64,000 nucleotides of DNA, taken from Cydia pomonella (Eukaryota; Arthropoda; Insecta; Lepidoptera; Tortricidae). The stretch covers positions 10,850,001-10,914,000 of the forward strand of contig NC_084711.1 in the NCBI RefSeq assembly GCF_033807575.1. The letters are read 5' to 3'. The notes below the pieces were generated by a model, which saw nothing but the letters and a program-made list of their open reading frames with translations, searched no databases and had not been told where the DNA came from. Made by a program: the position numbers and the translations under genes. Shown in pieces: positions 24,501 through 36,500 of the stretch (within the stretch, counting starts at the first letter, position 1; each line of letters begins with the position of its first letter).

Positions 24501-27500
24501 CCTGGGATGGAGCAAACTCGGATTACACGCATCTTTAGGACCAAATTCGAAAAAATCTAATTTTATTGGCCTAATTGTGACACATTATTATTTAAGAAAA
24601 CGGGAAGATAATGATGTCGACTTTACCCAGTCTTCTCCGAGACCATGGGGACAACGCCGTCCTTGAAACGTCAGGTCAGGTCAATAATTTTCTATTTAAG
24701 ACATGGCTAAGCCCCTACTGAAGGCCTTGCCCTCACATGAATGAGCTTCGCAGGAAAGCTCTAGAGGTTGCAAAACCCTGTGCGGAGTACGGCCTGTGTT
24801 ACGTCTTCGCTTACACTTCGATATTGGTTGGCTTGGCTTCCGGCCTTATGCGAAACACGATCTTCGAATTTGCTTACACTTGACCTTACCTACTTTTACA
24901 TTACTGCTGCAGTACTGTCAATTTCCGTGATAAAATGATGTGACGGATTGAAAATTCCATTCTCAGCAGTACTGCAGCAATAACCGTCACTAAATTTACT
25001 AAGAAAATTCAATGTAATCTTGATGAGGGGGCACCATGGTCTAGAAATGCTTAGGGCATCAAAATATCTTAATCCGGCACTGATTCGAATGTCATTTCAA
25101 CGTGCGGGGCCTAATACAAGTTCGAAATATTTGGATTCTATTGTCTTTGTTCCTTTCACGTCATTAGCAAAAAGAAAGAGACAAAAAAGTTCACACTTAA
25201 TTCAACGGTATATTGACGGTTAATAATAGACCCCCGTAATAACTCAGACCGCATTGTTCCAAAACACCCTACGAGTCTTCATTCGTAATAATTAATTAAT
25301 GAAATAAAAGTTTAAAATTAAATAAAAACACTATATTTTACGTATTTTATTATACAATCAAAACAATGAACTTATAAAAATGTACGCAATTGTTACGCAA
25401 AGTAAACAATTTTACTTTTAATGATCACTCCTATAGTTGACAAAAGTAGTATCCGTAATTCGGACCGTATCTTACAATTTTTTTTTTACAAAAAAAAAAA
25501 GATGTCGATTGGACTGTCAATTGATGTTTGTTATTTCATTATTTTCGTATTATTTTATTGAAATTTCTTTCGTTTTGTTTTATTGCGGTAATTAAACTTA
25601 ATTGTTAGAATACCTTCAAAAAACATGAATGAAATAGTGATGAAGATGGATTAAATTTTTTGAGCTTGTATTTTTACCTTCCATATATGTTCTCACTGCC
25701 GACGTGAAATTTTTTGTGTACTACATGAGATCAAAGTTATTTAGATCTCGTGCGCTTTTGAGTCCCTTACTACGCTCAAGATTCTAAATTAGATATATAG
25801 AATCTTTCGCTTGCACGGGACTCAAAATAAGCACTCGAAGAAATATCTAACTTTGCTCTCTTGTTGTACAAATAACTATTGCTAATACATAGTACTACTA
25901 AAAATATTACCTGCATCAGTAGATCTCAATCGTATTTGAGGGTACTTTCCCAGTAGCCAATATGGGAAACCGCCCTGTGAAGTATAGAGAAATAAAAAAA
26001 TTAAGATTATTTTTCTTATCATGCATTAGATAACTGAGAAACATCTTATTGTCATCGTCTTGCAATTTTTATCATGAAATACTTTTGCAGTTTCTAGGCT
26101 TTCGCTTACCTCTGCTATACATTTATGGATGGTTTGTGCTAACAAGTAAGGAAGTTACCACCACCTTAAAAGTACATATCTAAAAATATAAAACATCAAA
26201 ATTATTCGTCACCAGATCTCTTTCAGCACATATGTAGGGCCCAGGGCGTAGGAGAACATGTAACCCTTCTTCCGCGGCGAGACGTATAAAACCAGCCACA
26301 TCGCGATCACCTTCGAAGGAGTATTGTCTCTCTTCGGGCTCATGGAAACTCCATTCGACATACCTGATTAAACACATTTGCATTTATAACAGAGCGTTGT
26401 ATTTATGTAGAATTATTTGCATTATAGTAATATAATACTAACGTCGACACAGCGTTAAGTCCAGCTGCTTTCAATTTATGCAAGCGATCTTTCCAGTACA
26501 CTGCAGGCACTCTGAAGTAGTGCAAAGAACCTGATTGTATTTGAAATGGTTCTCCGTTGATTGCGAAGTGGTCACCTACTATAGTTATGCTGGGATTAGT
26601 CTGAAAATGCAAATTTACAATTAGTGTATGGTTCGCAGCCAACTGATTAAATTTACCAGCTAATTAGTTGGCTGAAGAACAACTAGCCAAGTCATTGATC
26701 GCAACGTTTAACCAGATGGCTGAACGTTGTGTGTGTTATGTAGGGGTTAATTTGGACATTGTTGAATTTGATATTCGGTTAGGTTAGGTTAGTATTTAAT
26801 GTACAATAAACATTTATTTATTCATTTTATTACATTTAAATTACTTGCCTGAGTGAACCAGTCGTTTCCAAAGAGCTGACTTTAAATACGCCAAGTTGTT
26901 AAACGTTGAGTGATTTTGTATCAGCCTTGGCGACTAATTAGCTGGCTAACTTTACCAGATGGCTGCGATATAATGCACTATTTGGCGTGTATTTAAGTTA
27001 CGAGATATTAAATTTCTATGCGACAGAGATGTTATGTGGTCATGTAGGGTATGATTCAGGTGTTTATTGTATTCATGACGAATCATCCTATAACTGGACG
27101 TTATTTTAATAGCTAGAAATAGGTACCTTTTCGCGAGAACGTTTAACTGTAATTAGTTAATCGTGTAACTAAATATAATCAGTTAATCACGAAAACTTTA
27201 TGACCAGAAGTAGGTATACTAAGTATAATCTTTGGTATAATTCCTTGGCAAATCGGCATAGTAATTTGCGCGACTTTATTGAAAAAAAAATGTTTTATTT
27301 GAAAGAAGGTATCATTAATGTAGGCACATACTAGGTACCTAAGCTCATAGAAATTTCAAGTACATTGAAACACACGCAAAGGTGGTCACTGGTTACCTAA
27401 ATCGAAAACTAAATTCGAAATTTGTGACCACCGCCGGCAAAACGTCCCACTTTGTCGCTTGCCATAAGGACGCCTTGACAGGTTATTCGTATAAAGATAC

Positions 27501-30500
27501 AAGCAAATCTCGTCCTTATGGCAAGCGACAAAGTGGGACATTTTGCCAGCCGCGATAACTTTTTTCGATAGTAAACTTCGGAAATAAATAAATATATCTT
27601 TATTTCAGACCCAGAAGTCCATATATGGTTAGTAAAATTAACTTAAACCCTATATTATTCACAAAGGTTATGCTATGCCAATCAGACCTACTTGATATAG
27701 GTCAAAGTAGATCTGACCTGCTCCATCCAATGCCACATTATGGGGCAGCAAAATCTGTCCGCAATCACCTTCAGAATGCTGTTTCGACTTTCCCTTACGC
27801 GACTGATTAGCGACGTGATTTTTTTACGCATTATCGCGTGAAAATCGTCCGTGTGCGCTTGGGCGAACATTCCTGATGCACTGCACCATTTTGGAAGTCT
27901 CAACAGCATTCTGAAAGCGTTGTTGTATTGAATGCGAAGGGCGTTGTAGGCTCGTTTCGTATACCGAACCCAAAGACCGCTAGAGTAAAAAGACTGGCTA
28001 TATGCTTTGAATAGAGTTATTTTTACTTCCACGAAGCATCTAGCGAATCTTCGAGCTAGCATATTACTCCTAACCGACAACGCCCTTCGCTCCCTCTCGA
28101 TATCACTATCATCACACAGATCATTAGTTATAATGTGGCCCAAGTATTTGAAGCGATCCACTACTCTAAGTACAACCCCGCCAAGCGACACTGGAGGTAT
28201 AAAATATGGTTTTATTTTACCCGCCTTAAAGACCATCACTTCACTCTTGGCGGCGTTGTATACGAGTCCATGTGCGGCTGCATACTTCTCACACTTGGCC
28301 ACTAACTGTCTAAGGGCCCCGATAGACGGACTTAGCAGCACCATGTCATCTGCGTAGCTTATATTGTTAACACAAGTGTTTTCAACATAGCATCCCGCAT
28401 GCATGCTGCTAAGTTCGCCTATCAAGTCGTTCATATACAAGTTGAACAGTTTCGGAGACGTAAGGCCCCCCTGTCTTACACCACATTCAAGCCTGTACTC
28501 AGAAGATAGTGACTTGGCCCACCTGACCTGGTTTGTTTGATTTTGGTACCAAAACTTTAGCAAATCTGTACAGTCATTCGGTATACCTGCCTCCTCCATT
28601 TTCTTCCAAAGCATATTGTAATTAACCCTGTCAAACGCTTTGGAGAGGTCGAGGAAGCAGGCATAGATTGGTGTTTTCCTGTCCGTGTAGTACCCGACAG
28701 TATGCTTGAGACACATAGTGGCACTTTCTGTAGATAACCCAGTTCTGAACCCAAACTGGGTGTCATAGATACTTAGGTACTTATCTAATGTAGAGTTCAG
28801 CATACTGTCGAGCACCTTCGCGGCAGTGGTGGCAAGAGAGATTGGCCTATAGTTCCCCGTGTCCGACAGATCACCAGTCTTGTTTTTAACGATGGGGACC
28901 ACAGTGGTCTTCATAAGAGCTGCAGGTAAGTATGAATGGCTTATTCATAAATTTAGGAACATAGAGAGCACTCTAGGCAGATGAACGCCCGCATACCTAA
29001 AGTGTTCAATACTAAGGCCATCATGCCCAGGCGACTTTCCTCTTTGCATTCTTTTAATCACGTCTGCAACCATTTTGGATGTGAAGAAAGTCTTCCTGGG
29101 CCTGTCAATGGCCCCAGCATCCCCCACGTCAAGCGCAACTGACGGTGTATCCCTCAGCACGGATCTTACCGTGAAATGCTGTCGGAATAGTTCCGCGATA
29201 TTTCCATGTTCACTTTTATCACCAACACACACAGGCAAGCCAGACGTCACATTCATCCGTTTGGTTAGTTTCCAGAAGTCACTATATTTACCGCCGCTAT
29301 GGGCAAGGGCAAGCTTGTCCATAGCCAACTGATCCTGCCGGTCCTGGCACCACTTTAATTTTGCCTTGAACTTTTTTCTGCTGTTGTTCATTTGCTCATA
29401 TAAGTGACCTTGACGCGGTTTTCCTGCATTCTCCCAAAGCATGAAGTGTAGTCTGGCTTCCCTGTGAGGACCTGCAACGAACTTATTCCAACCAGCGATA
29501 TATCCGCCCTTTCTTCTGCGCTTGCTTCTATAAGTACATATCGCTGCATCAGTAAGAGCGGACACGATATCATTGTACATATTATCTAACAGCGTATGAT
29601 GGTCGCGATTTCTGCACGCTCCTTCGCAACAGTCCCTAAGTGCTACCGGAAAATCAATTGATTTCAGGCGTTCGTTGCACAAACCACGATAACTATCAAT
29701 CTGATCATCAGCCCTTACCCCCCATAACACTCTATTCTCGACTTCCCGCTCCATTACTTTTACAACGGGTTTCAACATGCCTAGGTTGCACTCTAGGACC
29801 ATAGGAAAGTGTTCGGACCAGTCTACGTCATACATTACAGCTATATTCCGAATCAACGAATAAGCACTTTGGGTCACAATACAGTGGTCCAACCACCTCC
29901 TACATCCGTGAGCGTCACTAATATATGTGTAGGTTTCCGAATTTATTCCCATTTTCCCAATAAGGGTAATGGTATTTTTTTACATTTTCCTTCAGAAATC
30001 ATCTTTTTCACCACCACGACTAAAAATTTTTTTGGAATGAACAACGTGATCTCTTTCAAAATACCCCATTTTGATTAAATAAATACTTATTTACTAAATT
30101 TTTTTTTGACAAAAAATCATTTTTGATACAAGTTTTTATTGCTGACTGTACTTTTCTTTCAACAGGCACCTAATGCTCGCCCAGACAACTCTAACAAACC
30201 CAAACACAATTAGGCTACGATGTTTTATGACGGAGTTCCTATGGCCACCTCCTGTCTCCATCATCAGATCAGGTCAATGGTACCATAATATTGCATTGTC
30301 ACCCAACTTATATATGTATGCAAATTTTCAGCTTCATCGGAAACTCCCCGAAGTGGAGCACATTTTACTTGCAAGATTTGACCCGTACAAACATGGTTAC
30401 ATAGAAACATACATTTCATTTCAAGTTAAATAAAAGCTTTGTAATAGAACTGGCCTTAGAAATTTTGCGATGTGACAGACGGACGGACGGACAGAGTCGT

Positions 30501-33500
30501 ACCATAAGGGTTCCTTTTACGTTTTTGGTAAAAATGGTTATGTTCAGTTATCTATTGTATACCTACATACTTCGATTACGTTTTATATTACGTTACAGTG
30601 ATATGTCAGTTATGTCTGGACACGTGTAGTTTTAACACATGGCTTCTAGCGTAGGTACTAATTTAAACGATAACAAATCACATTGGAAACAAAAAAAGCG
30701 ATCTATATGAATTTGTTCATGTGATGATCATTGAACCCTTCGCCCAACATATTTCAAATATATCTATACAATACGCCTAATGGGTTAAAACACAGTTTAT
30801 TGTAATAGTACATTACTATAGAGGCCGGGAAACGTAGGGTTGCAGGCCAAGTAGATATATACGGATACGGATAGAGATACGCGGCCGGCAACCCCGTTTC
30901 TCGCCGAGATATGTATAGTGTTTTTCTCAAACTTGCAATTAAAACAAAAAAAATTAGTTAATTTGTTTTGTGGCGACCTACTCGGCTCGCCACTCTACCA
31001 GCGGTGTACAACCTTACGCGCGAAGTCATGGCGCGCCTGCGCGATGCGCCACCGCCGTTGCAATATGCACAACAAATCACCGTACCAAGCTAACTGAAGC
31101 TAGTTGACGGTTGGATACCAAGACGTTGTGTCACAATTTGACGTTAAAAAACAAAAGAAGGTTGCTTTACAGTCCTAGGTGTGTAAGGCAGTATGAAATT
31201 CCTTTCACATATCATCTTCGCTCATGCCACCTGATATGTAGTATTTCCGGACCTAATTTGACGTAAGTCATGTCATCATTTCATAGCAAGTTTGAGAAAA
31301 TATAGTTTATTATTCAATCAGGCATATTACAATGCACTTACGAACGTCAAATAAAGCTACAAATAAAGCTACACTGGCTCTAACCCTACACCTCTGACCC
31401 GAGAAGATTTAATCAATCCTCCTCCTCAATTGGAGGAGGGTATCCCAATATGGACCGGCAAGAAAGTAGGCGGGACACATATTTTCAAAACATTATATCT
31501 TATAATTAACAAGCATTGAATAAGAAAAAAAAATACAATTTAGATTACTATAGAAATCATGCAATTACATACAGTAGCTACTTTTCTTTATAGAAATTTG
31601 ATAAAAAAAAATATATATATATATATGACGGCGCGCCGTTTGATATTGCGCCAGCACTTGTCCCTATCTTTGAATTACTTGCAAATGATTGTTATTTAGT
31701 TGTTTGTTTTGATTAATAATAGCACGTAAAATCATGGTAAACGATGTTAGTAGTTAAATGTTGGTATTAATGGTAGGTATTCTCTAAACTAACTTGTTGT
31801 GATTGGTTAAACGTCAAAATATCGTGGTTGATTGAGTGTCATATTGACAGTTGACAGCTAATTGTTTGTTTTGATTGTTTAAACGTCAAAATGTCAAGAT
31901 TGTTGATTATTATAAAAATTAGGGTACCTTTGAAATTATGTTGACATTGATAGTTATGAAAAGTTGAAGGTAGCATTAAAATAGGAGCGGGTTTCCCCCC
32001 CCGAATAGGGTAGCAAGATGGCGCCGACCGGTCGGCAGCCGTCATTCTGTTGACAGCTGCGCACGGCGGTGCACGTGTTCTAACCTATTGGCTCCTAATC
32101 TAATTTTATCGTGTCAATCGTATTGTAGTTTAATCTAAAGTTTATTTAAATAAAATCAGTGATCCGTAAACGTGTAGAACGTGCTTTTATTTCCGCGTTT
32201 TCTCCATCCTTATACGACAATGGCTGATAACGATGAAAGCGATGATGCCAACACTCGTGATGTGTCACTAAATGTTGACAAACGTTCCGCCGAGCCTCCT
32301 GATGCTTCTTCATCAGAAGTGGGATTACCCCGTGCATTTCCAGAGCAGCCTACAGGTCAGAATGAAAAATATTCACTAAATAATGAGTGCGATCGATGGA
32401 AATCTCTTTTTGACATGCAACAACGGAACTTGGCAGAGTTAATTCGTGCTATACAAGAACCACGTGTCACGGAATCAAAAGTTTCGTTGCCTGAATTTAA
32501 TCCTGATATTCGGGATAGCGATGCTCGTGCGTGGTGCGAAACAGTGGACTTATGTTTGCAAGATAAACACCTTTCGGGTGGTAATCTCATAATGACCATA
32601 AGCAAAGCACTCAAAGGAAGCGCAGCAGCGTGGTTAGCACAGGCTAGTTTTCCTGGAATAACTTGGCCCCAGTTGAAAGACCTGTTTCTCGCCCGATTCG
32701 ATTTTGTTGAAACTCCTGCCGCAAATTTATGGCGATTATTCAATGAGAGCCCAAAAGAACGTGAATGCTTATCCGCTTACACCAGTCGCTTTATGAGCGC
32801 CTTGTTGGCAAGATGGAAGTCTTTGACCACCGAGCAAATCGCCATCGCTGTTACACTAGCCCATGCTGCGAAGATAGAGCCTCGATTACAAAGAGTGGCA
32901 TTTACCACTGAAATAGAAAACCGCAACAAACTTCAGCAAGAGCTTATGGCCTATACTTTTAGAAAAAGAGGACCTCCTAATCAAGACAAGACAACTTCGT
33001 TTGTGGATGCAAAAAAGCCGCGTACTGATAGCTCACGACGATGTTACAACTGTGGCAGGCTAGGCCATATATCTAGTGAATGTCGAGGAAGCAGTAGTCG
33101 TGACCCCAACACTAGCATACGTTCCGAGAGTTCAAGTACATCTACACCACAATTATCGAAAGGAGACAACGAAAACAAAAAGAAGATTACTCCAACCTGC
33201 TTCAAATGTGGCGAACAAGGTCACATCGCTTCACACTGCCCTAGTAAGGATACTAAGGCCAGCGATATACGGGTCGAGCGACGGGTGGACATCTGCACCA
33301 TCAAAGCAGCCACTGATCATCTTATGGACCAAACCGGTGAGAAGTTTTCATTTTGTTTCGATTCTGGTGCCGAATGCTCTTTAATAAGAGAAAGTTTAGC
33401 AAGTAAACTCTCTGGCAAACGAATGTATTATGCAGTGACGTTGATAGGTTTAAATGGAAATATCAATTGCAACTTCCAAGTTTTGTCAACAGTAACTATT

Positions 33501-36500
33501 CAAGGTTATTCGGTGGAGTTGTTGTTTCATGTGGTGCCAGATGAAAATATTACTGATGACATTATGATAGGTAGAGATTTGCTTTTGTCAGGCTTTTCGG
33601 TTGAGATTTTTGAGCATAAGCTTGTGGTTAATAAAACAAAAGTAGTATCAGTCTGTAGTGTAGGGCAAAAAGTAAATAGTTTTGAAGGTATAAACAGTGA
33701 TATGACTGGGCGCGACAGACAAAAATTGATTTCGCTCCTTGAAAATAATTCTAGATACTTTGTGGAGGGCACGCCGACTGGTAGGGTTACTACGGGCCAA
33801 CTGGAAATTAAATTGATAGACCCCAACCGTACGGTTCAACGTAGGCCTTACCGGTTAAGTCCAGATGAGAGAACTGTCGTACGTAATCAAATTAAAGAGC
33901 TTTTATCAGCCGGTGTAATACGGGAAAGCAGTTCTCCTTTCGCAAGTCCCATGTTGCTGGTTAAAAAGAAAGACGGAAGTGATAGGCTTTGCGTCGATTA
34001 CCGGGAACTCAATAACAACACGGTGCCTGATAGATATCCTCTACCATTAATATCAGATCAAATTCAACGCTTGGTCGGAGCTAATTATTTTACCTCGTTA
34101 GATATGGCTAGTGGATATCATCAGATACCGGTCCAAGAAGAGTCTATCGAGCGTACAGCTTTTGTCACACCCGAAGGCCAATTTGAATACTTATCCATGC
34201 CTTTCGGGCTTCGCAATGCGCCTTCAATTTACCAACGAGCCATTAATAAAGCCCTAGGATCGTTGACCGAGTCCTTTGCTGTCGTCTATCTAGATGACGT
34301 AATCATTCCATCGCGTACTATTGAGGAAGGACTTGAGCGGTTACAGTTAGTAATGAAAGCTTTGACGGATGCAGGATTCTCCTTAAATATCAAGAAATGT
34401 GCTTTTCTGAAAGAGAGGGTAGAATTTTTGGGCTTTGAGGTGTCTGCAGGCGAAATAAGACCAAATCCACGTAAAATTAGAGCTTTAACTGAACTGGCAC
34501 CTCCTCAAACTGTTACTCAACTACGTCAATTTATCGGTTTGGCTTCTTACTTTCGGCAGTTTGTCCCTGGATTTTCGCAAAAAGCAGCCCCGCTCTACGG
34601 TCTTACGTCAGGCAAAGGAAATATTCACTGGACACCCGAGCTTGAAAAAATTCGTAGAGAAATCATAGATATTCTTACTTGCAAACCTGTACTTACCATA
34701 TTCGACCCGGATCTTCCTACGGAATTGCACACGGACGCGAGCGCGGAAGGCTATGGTGCAATACTTATGCAAAAAGTTGATGGTAGATTACATGTCGTAG
34801 AATATTACAGTCGCCGAACCTCTATGGCTGAGTCAAATTACCACTCCTACGAACTAGAGACACTTGCAATCGTCAACGCTATCAAGCATTTTCGTCATTA
34901 TTTACAGGGGAAGAAGTTTTTAGTAGTGACAGACTGCAACGCGGTCAAAGCATCTAAATCAAAAGTCGATCTCACACCACGAGTGCATAGGTGGTGGTGT
35001 TTTCTACAGTCATTTGATTTTGACATCGAATACCGGCAGGGCAAACATATGAGTCACGCAGATTTCTTCTCACGTAATCCTTTGCCAACCCGTGAGCAGA
35101 TAACTAGAGTCGAACAGAAACGAATTAATTTAACAGAAATTTCAGATACCTGGCTACAAGCCGAACAGCAAAAAGACGATGAAATAAAATCTATCATAGC
35201 TAAACTTGAAACAAATGAACTCGATAGCGACATTGCTAAAACGTATGAAATTAGGCGTGGGTTACTATATCGAAAAGTTGACAGGAACAATAAAAGTATT
35301 TGGTTGCCCATAGTTCCTCGGGCTTTTCAGTGGGCCATAATAAATCACGTACATGAAAACATCATGCATTTAGGGTGGGAAAAGACCCTAGAAAAAGTCT
35401 ACTGCCACTTTTGGTTTCCAAACATGAACAAGTATGTTAGGAAATTTGTAGAAAATTGCATAACTTGCAGGGTGGCAAAGGGTAACTCCGGAAAGGTCCA
35501 AGCTGAATTACACCCCATCCCCAAAGTTACTATTCCATGGCACACCATTCATATGGATGCAACGGGAAAGTTAAGCGGAAAGAAAGATACGAAAGAATAC
35601 GTATTCGTATCTATAGATGCTTTTACGAAATTTGTGATTTTATACCATACACGAAATATAGACGCAACTAGTGCGATTAAAGCATTAAAATACAATGTTT
35701 CATTGTTTGGCGCACCTCAGCGCGTTATTGCTGATCAGGGTAGATGTTTCTCAGGAAAGGACTTTAGGGACTATTGCAACGCCCATAATGTTGATTTACA
35801 TCTTGTTGCAACTGGTAGTAGCCGAGCTAATGGGCAGGTAGAGCGAGTTATGTCTACGCTCAAAAATATGTTAACAGCTGTAGAGACAAGTAGGAATAGG
35901 TCTTGGCAAGATGCGCTGCCTGATATTCAGCTGGCTATCAATTGTACGATGAGTAGGGTAACAAAAGCGAGTCCCTTAGAGCTTTTAATAGGAAAGGTTG
36001 CTAGACCTTTAGACCTAATGACATTAGAAATGGACGAGACTGCAATTGACTTAAATTCTATTAGAGAGCAATCGGCACGAGAAATAGAGGCTAGCACTTC
36101 TTACGAAAAGAACAGGTTCGATAAAACTAAAGCCAAGGTTAAAAAGTTTAAAGTTGGTGATTACGTTCTTTTGGAAAACCACGAGCGTAATCAAACAAAG
36201 TTAGACTCAAAATTTAAAGGTCCATATTTGGTAGTAGAGCTGTTGGATGGTGACAGGTATCTGCTGAAGGCTCTTAACTCTAATAGAACATACAAATACG
36301 CACATGATCGCGTGCGGGCCATGCCTGAGTGCTATGTTCCTTTAGAGTTAAACGCTGGGTTAGAAATCCCTATTGACCAAGTTGAGACAGAATGTGCCGA
36401 TGACGGCGATGGTGAGTAACTTTATTACGTACAATATCTTTGCTTACTATGATTTCACTAATGGTCTCTGTAATGACAATGACTCGCCTGTGTGGCATTG

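Larger units (their letters stand above)
23223..25082. mobile_element. Non-autonomous hAT-type element with perfect 8-bp TSD
   Basis: It starts CAGTGCCGGATTAA and ends with the exact inverse TTAATCCGGCACTG. Both ends are flanked by ATTCGAAT (23215-23222 and 25083-25090). An 8-bp duplication and CAG-starting termini are the hallmark of the hAT superfamily. No transposase is readable within its 1860 bp, so it would need help from another element. It lies in the GH35 intron between exons 4 and 5. Confidence 0.85.

Noticed and set aside
26778..26793. Three TTAGG units, the insect telomere repeat
   Set aside because: Only three units, inside a host gene intron. Such short runs are expected by chance and are not a telomere or clear interstitial telomere array.
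28007..28357. Plus-strand ORFs at 28007-28357 and 29075-29332
   Set aside because: They are antisense shadows of the LINE ORF2 on the minus strand.
32181..32219. Earlier start of gag-pol at 32181
   Set aside because: The codon there is GTG. In an animal genome the first in-frame ATG at 32220 is the better start.
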